64,000 nucleotides of DNA from Strongylocentrotus droebachiensis (lineage: Eukaryota > Echinodermata > Echinoidea > Camarodonta > Strongylocentrotidae), in the NCBI GenBank assembly GCA_035222895.1, contig JAVYIG010000066.1, positions 978,501-1,042,500 of the forward strand. The letters run 5' to 3'. The notes below the pieces were generated by a model, which had not been told where the DNA came from, made no database searches, and saw nothing but the letters and a program-made list of their open reading frames with translations. This document shows, one piece after another, positions 1 to 12,300 of the stretch. A program made the position numbers and the translations under genes. Position 1 is the first letter of the stretch, and every line of letters starts with the position of its first letter.

Positions 1-757
1 GTTGATCGAAACAGCAAACATATCCTTTTATTTTAACAAGTCTAAGTTTTTAATCAATTTATAAAGGTACAAATTAATCCATATAAGTTGACTTTTGGAA
101 GGTTTGAATTCTAAAAAATAACATCCATTTTGACAAGTTGGATAAGGCTCTCCTAAACTGGCTAAAGTAAAATCTTACAACAAATTTCAACAGGAGACCG
201 GGAAATATTGTTTACCCAGAATGGATGTCTGGAAAATGGGCCCTGCAAATTGCATGAGAAGGTGAGGGTAATCAGATGGAAAAATCGACCTCTGGAGACG
301 GGGACAATTTTCCTTTAGCATTAGCATTGTAATTAGATTGTGGTGTTTCAACATAAGCCGGGTAGGCTACATGGAAAATTCCATCAATTAGCATTATTTG
401 AAATCTTCACAGGCTCGCGCTCTTCAAAATGTTCAAAGAATCAAAGCTAAGTTCTGGTTTCTTGCTCATTCGAAGACTTTCTAATTATACATCAGCCAAG
501 GTTTGATTACTATTATATCAATTTAGAAGAATACGAAATGGAGCTCCGTAGTTCATTTCAATCAAGTCAAAGATTTTCTGGGATCGCTTACATTGCATTG
601 GGAATCGGAGGCAGCATGCAGCAGCAGCAGCGGGCGAGGGGTGGGTCGCATACTCGTTGATGGCTGCGAGTATGAATGACATCTGCCGCAAATTTTCCAC
701 CTAAAAAAACACGATAAATTACACTGCACTAACAAAAATCTCAGCCATGAAACTCAC
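1..757. other. Presumed first intron of CDIPT; no sure gene
   Basis: No CDIPT exon 2 is visible here. A minus-strand open stretch (518-700) sits behind a polypyrimidine-AG and holds GTAAGC near 575, so it looks like an exon, but its peptide (AINEYATHPSPAAAAACC) is one I do not recognise and part of it is a GCT trinucleotide run. It may be an alternative exon or chance. Confidence 0.35.
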
Positions 758-797
758 CAATTATGTTGGGTACAAACATGAAAATGTTTTCAGCCAT
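758..797 (-). CDS. CDIPT: CDIPT (phosphatidylinositol synthase), first coding exon
   Basis: Read on the minus strand, an ATG at 797 opens MAENIFMFVPNIIG and stops at a good donor (G|GTGAGT) at 758, leaving phase 1. This closely matches the start of animal CDIPT (human ENIFLFVPNLIG), the ER membrane enzyme that joins CDP-diacylglycerol and inositol to make phosphatidylinositol. Only 13 codons plus one base are present; the membrane segments and the CDP-alcohol phosphotransferase motif would lie in later exons off the left edge, and I found none of them in 1-757. The gene is head-to-head with ZCCHC8, about 970 bp between start codons. The call rests on a short peptide with correct start and splice context, so it is probable rather than certain. 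Confidence 0.62.
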
Positions 798-1767
798 GTT
801 GCTTTCTCAGTAGGTTTACAAAAGAAAGAAAAAGTGTCAATAATGGGTGGTTTGTTTATAATTTAACTTTACTCGATATGATGTGAGATGGCGCTCGTCG
901 AGATGAGACGATTAAGACTCGAACTTTTGGAAAATGGTAAATGCATGTCTCTGGGTAGAGTTCAAGGGACTGCTCTAGCTAAACAATAATTACAAAATAA
1001 ATAGTAAGACCTCAACCACAGAATGGCATTAATTTGACATCGTTGGGAATTTAAGGCTGTCGAAAATCTCTTCTTTCTTGTCACTTTTTTAGGAATAGGA
1101 ATAGCCTATCTAGACCCTCATTTTCACATCTGCATCCCATACTGATATATCTTGCTGCATATATATTTTTGATTAAATGTCATGATCTGTCATGGCTATG
1201 ACCCCCTGTTTGATCAACTTGACATTTGCTGATAATTTATACTCTTGACAATTCAGGATGATAATTATGCAAAAATGCAGGTTATATATCCACAGGTATT
1301 TTCTCTACAGATATGAATCGTACCAGTGCATTAAGTTATTTTATATGATTATGTTATTATGATGAAAATGAATTGTGTTTTGAAGAATTATTTGTAAATT
1401 GTTTTAATCTTGAATGTAATAACAAAATGAAAATACGGAAAAAACATAAGAAGTATACAGTAACGTATAATAGAGGTACCACTGGGGCAAGTGCCCTCCA
1501 AATCTGCCCAGGCCAAATAGAAAAGGAAAATAGCAAACTACATGGGAAAAAGAGATTGAAGTAATTTGAGGGAGAGGACAAAAGAAGGTGAGCCGTTTTT
1601 ATACCCCATCACTACTCAATAGCCTACATTTATATGTAGTTTTACTTAAAACTGAATTATAAAAGCCAAAACCCATCACCCAAAACAAACTTGGTTATGC
1701 ACGCTTACGGGGAAAACCCATCTCCACAGCTTCACGCCGCGCATGCGCTTAGCTTTATGTGAGAAAG
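798..1767. promoter_or_regulatory. Divergent CDIPT-ZCCHC8 promoter region
   Basis: This is the space between the start codons of two divergently oriented housekeeping genes. No other coding region is apparent. Regulatory signals cluster at the ZCCHC8 end (NRF-1-type and YY1-type sites listed separately). No TATA box is evident near the ZCCHC8 start. Use as a shared promoter is inferred from the head-to-head layout. Confidence 0.5.
1739..1748. promoter_or_regulatory. NRF-1-type palindromic site
   Basis: GCGCATGCGC is a perfect palindrome matching the core NRF-1 binding site, placed 19 bp before the ZCCHC8 start codon in otherwise AT-rich DNA. NRF-1 sites are typical of TATA-less, often bidirectional, housekeeping promoters. 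Binding is inferred from the motif alone. Confidence 0.55.
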
Positions 1768-1775
1768 ATGGCGGC
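1765..1775 (+). promoter_or_regulatory. YY1-type AAGATGGCGGC site over the start codon
   Basis: AAGATGGCGGC is the canonical YY1 motif in the orientation commonly seen just downstream of transcription starts, where its ATG serves as the start codon. Here it contains the ZCCHC8 start (ATG at 1768) and gives it a strong Kozak context (A at -3, G at +4). Transcription probably begins very close by. Confidence 0.55.
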
Positions 1776-1974
1776 GCCCATGGCTTTATCAGGTGGAGAT
1801 GTTTTTGGAGATTTAAACCTATTTGAGGAGTTTTCCTCGAAGGCCAAGAGTACCGAGCGCAAAGAGGCGACTAAGGAGCATCCGTGGGAAACAGAAAAGT
1901 CTGATCTCGAGAAGGAAGTTTTGAGACTGAAGCAAGAAAATATCCTTTTAAAAACAGTCATTGTCATTGAATTT
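1768..1974 (+). CDS. ZCCHC8: ZCCHC8 exon 1 (3' end unresolved)
   Basis: Begins MAAPMALSGGDVFGDLNLFE, like human MAAEVYFGDLELFE, then a leucine-rich helix (EKEVLRLKQENILLK). The frame stays open to 1974. Exon 2 needs a phase-2 donor, and no GT donor of that phase follows the helix. A GC-type donor (AA|GCAAGA, exon end 1931) has the right phase; otherwise a small exon is hidden in intron 1. ATG 1768 is preferred because of the Kozak/YY1 context. Confidence 0.75.
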
Positions 1975-4900
1975 TGAAAATGGTGAATGTGAATGTGAAT
2001 GACGCGGCGGACGCGGACATCGGACCCTCAACTCAACTCAAGGTCGCGTCGTCCAGACTCAAGCGAAACCCCACACGGCCACAGACCCGAATCTCTCGGC
2101 TTGTTGAAGTGCAGTGTCACGGAGCTGAGGGGGCCTTAACTAAAAGCCTTTAGTTTGGCTTTGGCCTTTGCCATTTACTTTTGTTGGTCATGATAAGGGG
2201 GGGGGGGGGGGGGTGGTCAGTCTGTACGGTACAGTTAACAAATTCACTTTTAAAGAATGATCTATTGTAACCACCAAATTCCGGCCAAAACTTTGGACTA
2301 AAATGTCACCTTAGGCTTTAGCGGATTCATATCCGATGCATTTATTTTTTTACTGTATGATGCGTTTAAGGCCTAATTTTCAAAAATAAATGCATCGGAT
2401 ACGAATCCGCTAAAGTGACATTTTAGTCCAAAATTTTGGCTGGAATTTGGTGGTTAGATCTATGGCACCGAATTTGCAGAGCGGCCCCTATGGTCAGCTT
2501 CTGTCTCTAAAGAAAAGAGCCAACCCTACCCAATTAAGTAAGAGGCTAACGAACGAAAGATACAAAAATTTTACTATTAGGATCGTAGGTCTAGTTGTAC
2601 GTTTCACAAATAATATGCACCAGTTACCATGGTTACTGAGTTAGCACTATCCATCTTATTGAATTGATTTTTTTTCAACAACCTAACTTCTAACTACTGT
2701 AAGTGACCAAGTCTTCAGAATGAGATTTATTTACTTATTCATCATGTTTTTTTAGATGTTAATTTGTTAAGCTTGTTCAAATAAGATACACTGTTTGAAA
2801 TTGACTGTCCGAATAGCGTACCGACGTGCCTGTAGTAACGTTACACACAACATGTGGGTATTATTTCTATTATTTTTTTTTTGAGGGGGGGGGGGGGGGA
2901 ATGGGAGTGCACACATTTGGATCTTCTGCACTTCTGATTGGTTCTGATCATATTTCACGAGCTCTTGACACAAATAAAAGAAAATAAGTATGATTTAAAC
3001 CTCTACAATACTTGATAATTCAGCAAATTTTATTGATATCGACTGTCTGCAAACTTATGTCATACTCATAGATTTAGACCTAACTTAGACTATGGTAGGT
3101 ACGTGACAATCTGACCGTTCTGTGCTTAGCTCCGTGCACCCCGGGCCGAATCGCTCATTGACCGACCGCTCTGTGAGGCGATTCATCGTTTCGCCTGTAT
3201 ATATCGTATTTTCGGAGTACCCATAATGCACAGGCGCTGATAACGTAGTTCACATGTTCCTCTTTATTACCGTCTTCAAATTTTTTCGATCCGATACGGA
3301 GAAGTGAAAAAAAAAAACTTTCAAAGTTTTTGGCTGTCAAAGTCATCGATTCATTTCCAGAAGAGATGTATGTTAGGTTTTTAAACTTCCATGCTATGAT
3401 TATTTATATATTTGTCTATATCTGTGGTGAATTTGAAGTGAATCTGATGATCCGCACAATATTTTTTACGGTTAGCAAAAATTGGCGTCAACGGCAAAAT
3501 TTTTCAAAATGGCCGAATTTCGCACTGGCGAACAATTTATTTCACATTTTTGGCAGATAAAATAACTGCCTCTAAAACTATCGTTTGGCACCAAAAACAT
3601 ACTAAAATGAAATTTAAGAATGTCTATTATTGATATTTGACAAGATTTGTGAAAATTATGCATTACAGACAATGATGATAAAGGATTTTAACGTGTGTTT
3701 TTTCTGTTGATAAAAAATACGTACGCGATCCAGATGTCAGGTGATCAAATTTGATGTCACGTGATTGATCGATGCCAATGTTTACACACGCAAGCTACTG
3801 TGTGATTGTTGACATATTTTGCTTAATCTTCATGTTTTGTGGTTTTGAATGGCTCATTTTGCCGTTTTTATGGATTCATTTTTCTTTTGAAATAGTCTTT
3901 TAGTTTATAAGGTTATGAAATATCTGATTCACAGCAAAATATTGACTTTTTTGAGGCACTTTTTAATTAAAAAATGTTTATTAAAAAAAAAAAAAAAAAA
4001 AAAAATCCTTTCAAGCTCATGGTTTTAATAAGGTTACAAAAGTTCTTTTTTTTTAAGTGGCCTTCAGGGCATACGTAAAAATATATTTAGTATTAGTCTT
4101 TTTATTTGGGTTTTATATTTAATGGACTTTATTAAACATTATTATTCCCCCAAGCACTCACCTCCCCCCCCCCCCCCCCCCCCCCAACATCAGTACGCCA
4201 GTTCTGATTTATTTGTTTTTTTATTAGATTGGTGAAAGCTAGCTACAATGCCGCCAACTAAAAAAAGGAAAGTGGTATTGCCAGCAAGGGTGGGCAAGTT
4301 ACGCCACTACTTGAACAATAATTTTAGCGTCTTCCCTAGAAGAATTAAATAAAAGGATTTGAAGAGAAACAGGGGTACTTACCGTATTGGTTACTGGCAA
4401 GAGGATGAGACCTACATTGATGATGCAGAAGACTATGACATTTCAAAGTATACTCTTGCAGTGGACTTCTTTTGTGAAGAATATTTTTTTGTTTTTCAAA
4501 TTATATTTTATTTGGTACTCAAAACAATATAACATGACATAAATAATATAATACAAAGTTGTGATAAGATTAATAACAAAATCATTATTAATTAAAGCAT
4601 TCTGTTTGTGAAGACTTAATAATCTCATAAAGATAACAATATTGTGAGTGAATAAGATGCTACATGTTTTTCAAAACAAAATGCTCAAGTTTTGTGAATT
4701 TACAATTTTCTTTTGTTACTGAATATGTATTGTTTATCAATCCGCTAAATCAACATCAGTAATTAAATTTAAAATTAATGAACGGTTGTACCTTTGTAAT
4801 AAGTAAAAACAGTTGCAAAGTGTTCTTTTTTAGTAAGGCTTTCCTTATAGAAAGTTTCATTAAAATCCTTTGAGTAATAAAAAAAGTATGGCACTTCTAG

Positions 4901-6194
4901 TTCAGAACTTCCCGAAAAGGTCACGCCTTTTTCTTCGTTTCCTATGTTAAAACAATACCAAATTTAGCTCGTTAATTAAATCTTAAAATATTCATAACTT
5001 TTTTAATAATTAACCTAGAACAAAGATATTTATATCATTGCAATGCTTGTGCTGAGCTCTTTCCAATGGTACTAGACTTAGGCCAGAATAATGAATTTGA
5101 AATTTTTTGTCACATACCTAACTATGGTACACAAAGTAGATCATTTCGTCATGGCCCATACAGGAAACAAAGAAAATTGCTTAGAATTTTAGATACTGGA
5201 TATGTATACAGTATACTACATGTATTACTAGATCTACAAGCAAAAGCACACCAGTATCATACCTCTAGCAGGATACAAGTATATAATTGAATGTAGCAAA
5301 TAATAAATCATTGGATTCAAAAGTTTTAAAAAGTTGGGAATTCAGGTAATGATATAATTATAACATCATAAATTGATCCTTTTCTAGATATATCTAGGCG
5401 AGCAAGACAATTAAAATTCAATGATGGATATATCTCTTTCACTTTTTGGTTTATTAATTTTTGGTCATGGCTTTAAATAGTTGCTTCATGTACAGTCAGA
5501 CCTTTAATGGAAGGCCATTATTTATTTCTTAACATTGATTCACATCGGAAACTTCAAGCTCAACTGAAAGTATGCATACAAGCCAAGTAAGTAAATACGT
5601 TACACATTTTCTTAACTTTCTTTGGCTGTTCTTCATGGAAGCGTTTTCATTTAATCCAGATTTAAACACTTAGTGGGTGAAGTTATTCTGCTAATTCATG
5701 GATATTTTGGACACTCCTGATATTGTTGTGGACTTGTGGTGCTGTTTACTTTTGCTCCAAAATTTGTTTTGAAAGAAAGGGAAGAAGGTAAAATAAAAAG
5801 AAATTGTGAAATAAAACACAATTTAGTGAAAATGTTTGAGAACAAAATTGAAACATTTGACATTCTATTTTATTTAACATCGACCGATGATGAGCTATTG
5901 TGATTAAAATTGGTTAATGGGTTAATTGAGGGATTGACTAAATGTATTTTTTTTTCTTCACAGGGGGTACAAGGTATCGGAAGGAACCGAGGATGGTCCT
6001 ATAGCACAAGTTATCTACATGAATCATGAAAAAGTGTGGTAAGCTTCTTAGAGATGGTGGTGGTGGTGGTGATGATGATGATGGTGTTGGTGGTGGTGAT
6101 GATGATGATGATGATGATGATGGTGATGACGATGATGAAGGTGATGATGATGATGATGTTGATGATGAATGATAGACTTGATGATGATGATGAA

Positions 6195-6235
<41 letters not shown>

Positions 6236-6286
6236 CGATGATGAAGGTGATGATGATGATGATGTTGATGATGATGAATGATAGAC

Positions 6287-6317
<31 letters not shown>

Positions 6318-6327
6318 TGATGATGAT

Positions 6328-6365
<38 letters not shown>

Positions 6366-9300
6366 CAATGATGAAGATGTTGATGATGATGATGAAGGAT
6401 ATGACTGATCATGACTGAATCAGATTACTGAAGTATACAGTAGATTAGAAAGAAAGAAGATTGAAGCAAGTAAAATTGTAAATGCTACATATATATTGAT
6501 GATAGGAGCAAAATTAAGTAAAGAGCAGGAGAAATACTGAGAGAAAAAGATGGTAGGAGGAAAGAAAATCAAGTATGCCAGGTTTCAATGTCTTATCTTA
6601 TTTCTATCATTTTCTAAACTTCATATTTGCAGTAAATACAGGCAAGAAATTGAGAAATATTTTGAGCATGTTTGCTCAAATCATTTTGACATGCAAGCCC
6701 AACCGATGGGACAGAAGTATGAATACAGCCGGGTTCTACCTCAGGTAAGTCATTTCATTTCCTTTTTCCCCCTTTAATTTTATATCAAATAATTTTTTGT
6801 TGTTGTTGATTTTGTTTACTTATGAATGGAATAACTACAAAATAAGAATTAATTAATTATTTTTTATACGATTCCATTCGATGATGCATGAATGTGATAC
6901 CATGTTTGCCATGTAATTATAGGCATACCACATTAACACTGCAGTTCTTTCACTCCTCTCACTTCCAAAAATTTCTGCAGACTGTCCATCCAAAGTATCA
7001 TCTTTCTTCCCCTACTCCTCCTTCCCACAATTTTCCCTGTCAAAGCAAGATTCTTTATGTGCAATGTGACCCATGAACTTCAACTGCCTAATCAACTTCT
7101 CACGTATCATTTTCCTTTTTCACTTACTACGGTATATATAATTCTCTCCCTATCTTAGTGTTCCTCCTTGGTGCTGTCTGAAGACCCTGACCCTGCCAAT
7201 CAAGAAGCCTTCACTGCCACTGGCAATGTGCAATACTACCTCTTATTCTGTCTCGACACGTTTGGGCGCCCTCTCGTGGATGGTAATATCGAGATGACGG
7301 AGGGATGGGAGATACCGGCGTATCCTTGAATTTATTATATTATTTTGTTATTTTTACTGTTATTTTTTACTGATGATGATGTCTGTTATTAGAAATCAGA
7401 AAAAACTCCAATGAATAATTTAGATGAAATGTATTCTTTTAATTCATGAAGAATAATTCAATGGACTACATTCTTGAAGTTTCTCATGTGTGGGTATATA
7501 GAGGGCAGCACACGTAATGTACGCACAGGAGCGTAATACCCGTTGACTCAGTGTTAAGTAGTGATCGCCAAGTTGCCTACTTCACGAATGACTATATACC
7601 CACTCATAAACATCTTAAATGGCTTAACCTGGCTTCAGGTAGTTCACAGATTTATGGAATGCCCACGTACGTCGCCTGTGCGCGCTTGGTGGGCGGTGCC
7701 ATGCTTGCTATGACGTCACTCGTAAATAATTAAAAAGCAAAGCCGAACATAACATTATGCTAATATAATTACCTCACTCTTTACCCCCCAACCAATCAAA
7801 TACAAGTTAAAAATATGGAAAGGAAACTTCCCCTACCCCCAAATGAATATTCATATTGCCAATTTGATACATAGTTTTCAAATAATCATTGAAGATAACT
7901 TGACGTATATTCAAATTTTAATGGACCATAATTTTGGCAAAAATCACGGAAATTGACATTTTGTTGTAAGGTTGTGGCAAATTTATTATAAACACTTCAT
8001 CTCAATTTTTGTGTGTCTTAATATTTTTTAAAGCATATGAATGAGGATGTTTCCTGAAATAGTCCATTGACCTTATTTTCGTTCCAGTTTTTTTGGCATT
8101 ATGGCCTTAGTTTGAACACGAGAGACTTTGAGGTATTTTTTAATTCAGCGTTAAGCGCATTTTAAGGCCGTGCGCGTCGGGGTGGAGATTTGGTCCCGCA
8201 TCGTATCAAGGATGCATGATTTGCGTGCTTTTGATAGCTAGCATGCCATTGTGTATACAGCAGCGGTAAGTAAATCCTAGTCGGTCACATTCATATTGAT
8301 CCTGAAAGGCCTAGAGTCTAGTTAGATCTACAGTTGACCGAGAGCATCTCATATATAGCTATTATAATAGACTCTAGAAGATAGTCTCTAGATTTTGTTG
8401 TTTTTTCTTTAATTTATTATACTTTGCTTGGTGATTATGTCAACTCGGCACAAAATCAAAAGTTGTATTTGATTTAATTATAGACCCCTGCAAGAATTTG
8501 TTTCTGCCTGACAAAATAATAATGCCTAGGTCTAGATTCTAGACTCTAGATCTAAACCTAGTTATAGATCTCGTCTCTAAGTCTCTCGAGTGGAGCTCGA
8601 GTCTTGACTCTAGTGGAAAATATAAATTAAATAAAGCCATGTTTATCAATTTATTGCGCAGACTCCTCGAAAAAAATTGCCAAATTTCTCATGATCTCGC
8701 AAGATTATTTTTTTTCGAGGAGTCTGCGCAATAAATTGATAAACATGGCTTTATTTAATTTATATTTTCCACTAGAGTCAAGACTCTAGCTCCACTCGAG
8801 AGACTTAGAGACGAGATCTATAACTAGGTTTAGATCTAGAGTCTAGATTCTATAGATCTAGACATTATTTTTTTGTCATGGTCATGCAGAAACAAATTCA
8901 ACAACTTGCAGGGGTCTATGTTAAATCAAATACAACTTTTGATTTTGTGCCCAGTTGACATTATAAATCACTAAGCAAAGTTTAATAAATTAAAGAAAAA
9001 ACAACAAAATCTAGAGACTATCTTCTAGAGTCTATAATAGCTATATATGAGATGCTCTCGGTCAACTGTAGATCTAACTAGGCCTTTCAGGATCAATATG
9101 AATGTGACCGACTAGGATTTACTTACCGCTGCTGTATACACAATGGCATGCTAGCTATCAAAAGCACGCAAATCACGCATCCTTGATACGATGCGGGACC
9201 AAATCTCCACCCCGACGCGCACGGCCTTAAAATGCGCTTAACGCTGATGAATTAAAAAATACCTCAAAGTCTCTCGTGTTCAAACTAAGGCCATAATGCC

Positions 9301-12300
9301 AAAAAAACTGGAACGAAAATAAGGTCAATGGACTATTTCAGGAAACATCCTCATTCATATGCTTTAAAAAATATTAAGACACACAAAAATTGAGATGAAG
9401 TGTTTATAATAAATTTGCCACAACCTTACAACAAAATGTCAATTTCCGTGATTTTTGCCAAAATTATGGTCCATTAAAATTTGAATATACGTCAAGTTAT
9501 CTTCAATGATTATTTGAAAACTATGTATCAAATTGGCAATATGAATATTCATTTGGGGGTAGTGGAAGTTTCCTTTCCATATTTTTAACTTGTATTTGAT
9601 TGGTTGGGGGGTAAAGAGTGAGGTAATTATATTAGCATAATGTTATGTTCGGCTATGCTTTTTAATTATTTACGAGTGACGTCATAGCAAGCATGGCACC
9701 GCCCACTAAGCGCACGTACGCGAGTGTATGAGAAACGTACGTGTGCCAAGAGAAAACTGTCTTCATTTTGTTCATATTACAGTAATTCCATAATTATATA
9801 AGAATTATTGAACAGTATGATTCTAGTCATGATGAAATGAAAATGAGAAATATTGTGGGTTATGGCATATATTTATAATATTCATATTATTAATTAAATA
9901 ATTCATGATATTTGTACCAAAAAAAAGGGGTTGACACTTGGCACCCCATAAGCTGTTGCACTAACTTATAAGAACGGGAAAAAAAGCTAAATTGCGTAAA
10001 TTTTGGTTGAATATGATGCTGTATGCATGCCTTTCTCTTTTACTGTACTTTATTTCCTGAATCCCTGTCCACACCAGCTATCCAATCATCTTCCGTGAAG
10101 CCTTACCAGTCGATGAAAAACCAAGTAGACCGTCAAAAGGGTAAAAACTTCCTTCACTTTTTTAAAGATTATGTTTTGTCTCATCCGCACCTATACACAT
10201 AAAATATGCACCAGCTTTTTACCCAGTGGGTCAAGCAGTAAACTTCACACTGGTTTGTGTGGTTTCAGACAGATAAGGAAATAGTTTTCCATGTGAACAG
10301 TGATGTACTGTTTAAATTCAGAATCAAACTGGGGAATTTCTGAATATAACGGTGCAGGACCCTATACATTGACTACTGTATAGATGGTGAAAGTGGTCAG
10401 GCAGTTTGGATATGAATCACCCTAATAAGAAAGATGGTTCTGAGGAGTAAAGTTGATAAAAGCTTTGAGGCCGTTTCTTTGTTGGTATGAAAAGAGAAGG
10501 GTTGTATGGGAAATTAGACTTGCAAAGAGAGACAGGGAGAAGAACTTGTCCAATTCTGTTGTCATTTATTTGTCTTTTGCTCACCAACTACATTATTAAT
10601 GCTGTTTTATTCCTTTCTCATCTTTCCATTAGGAAACGACCAAAGGCTTCCTGCTTCAACTGTGGCAATGAGAAACATAGTTTGAGAGAATGCCCTGTGG
10701 TAAGTCTCAAATTCATATTAATATAATGAACATTATTTAAACAGATATGTAGAAACTTTTTGTAAGTAGTTCATTGATATGACCTGTGTTTGTTTGATTA
10801 CCGATATGTTTATTTTGTTTGTAAAGGGCATTGCGAAGTGCACCGATAAAATGCTGTATCTTAGTTGCTTTAGTGGTAGCTCACATGATTGTATGACATA
10901 ATATTTTTGAGTTATATTGAAATTATATTTATATAGTTTTATGTTACATAAGCTCTCATCCATTCTTGGTGCTATGTTTGAATTTTGTATTAATGCAACT
11001 ATGTGTTGTTAAACTACTTTGTATGAAAATGTCTTAAATTTGCCATTAATCTCTTCCTATCCTCACCCTATAGCTTTGTGACTTAGATCAGATCTCATGA
11101 AAAAACCATTTCAGTCAGATGAGACCACAAACAAGACTCTTTCAAGCTTATAAACAAACAGTTATCATTTATAAAGAATGAAGATGTTGTAAACCAACTA
11201 TACTTCCTTCCTAGTCATATTCTTATAATTTAGCCTTGTGACTAGGTAGGGATTAGTCAGAACAAGCAGCTGTCCATAAACCAGATTGTGTTATCCCCTG
11301 CTAAACGTCATTTCAGGCAGATTGAGGAGACACATCAAGCAAGACTCGGAACTTACAAACAAACAATTAATCATTTAAAGCTCCACTGCACATCTTAAAT
11401 CTACTTGCGCCCTCTATATAACAAACAATGCCTAATCAGTGACCATTGGTCCCCCATGATCCTCTTTTTCTTATATTAATCGAGAGCTGATTTGATGAGA
11501 TAACCACCTGTTCAGTGACCTTGCAGGGTGGTCTAATCCCTCCTGGCTAAACTAGTACAGACAGGCTTTAAATGAAATAGAGATACCCTAAACCATAATA
11601 ACTTCTTGATTATCTTTGTCTCCTCACCTAACAGGCTCGTGACTTGGTTCGGATCAGCCAAAACAAGAAGCTGTTCATGGACCAGATGGGGTCTTCCCCT
11701 GCAAACACCATCTCAGGGAGACGGTATCACAAGGATGGAGAGGGCGGGGCTACGGCTGATCGCTTCAAGACCTTCAAAGCAGGAGTCATCAGGTAGGTCT
11801 GTTATATCCTGCATGAGACAGCTACATGTAATAAAGCAAAATGTAGTAGCATCAAGTAGGCTGCCTTTTAAAGCCCCACTGCACTACTTGTAGTAGTCTA
11901 GTTCTGGACCCTATATAGATTTTTGTAATTCGCCGACTATAAACGTTAAGCCGATTGATGGCGCGATCCTTATTGGCTGCGATATCCCCGAGAACCGCGC
12001 GAGATAGGGTCCAGATCAATTGCTACAAGTGACGTCAAGGGTCAAAAGTTCACACACAAGTGATTCATAAATATTCATGAAGTCGCCGTCAATCAAACTT
12101 CGCTCGCGATGTTTTACGTTTTACACGTGGGATCCTAGTTCAGACAAAAATCGAGCGACCTTGCGACAGGGTCAAAAGATCAAGCCTTATTACGTAATTG
12201 AGTGATAGCGCCCAATAGCATATTCATACACATACTGCTGTGTGCTATGTGACATTTTGAACTCCCCTGCCTTATGCACAGATTACTAGATAACTATACT

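Larger units (their letters stand above)
1978..5963. other. ZCCHC8 intron 1
   Basis: About 4 kb, AT-rich. It holds a hairpin MITE (2266-2456), long homopolymer runs (G near 2197 and 2887, A near 3980, C near 4161) and a short decayed reading frame at 4248. No missing exon was recognised, although the phase mismatch suggests one could be here. Confidence 0.5.

Noticed and set aside
518-700. Minus-strand exon-like stretch as CDIPT exon 2
   Set aside because: None of the three frames resembles CDIPT (which should continue YARIV-like); kept only as an unexplained open stretch.
6011-6412. His-rich and Asp-rich open frames
   Set aside because: Products of the GAT/ATC trinucleotide microsatellite on either strand.
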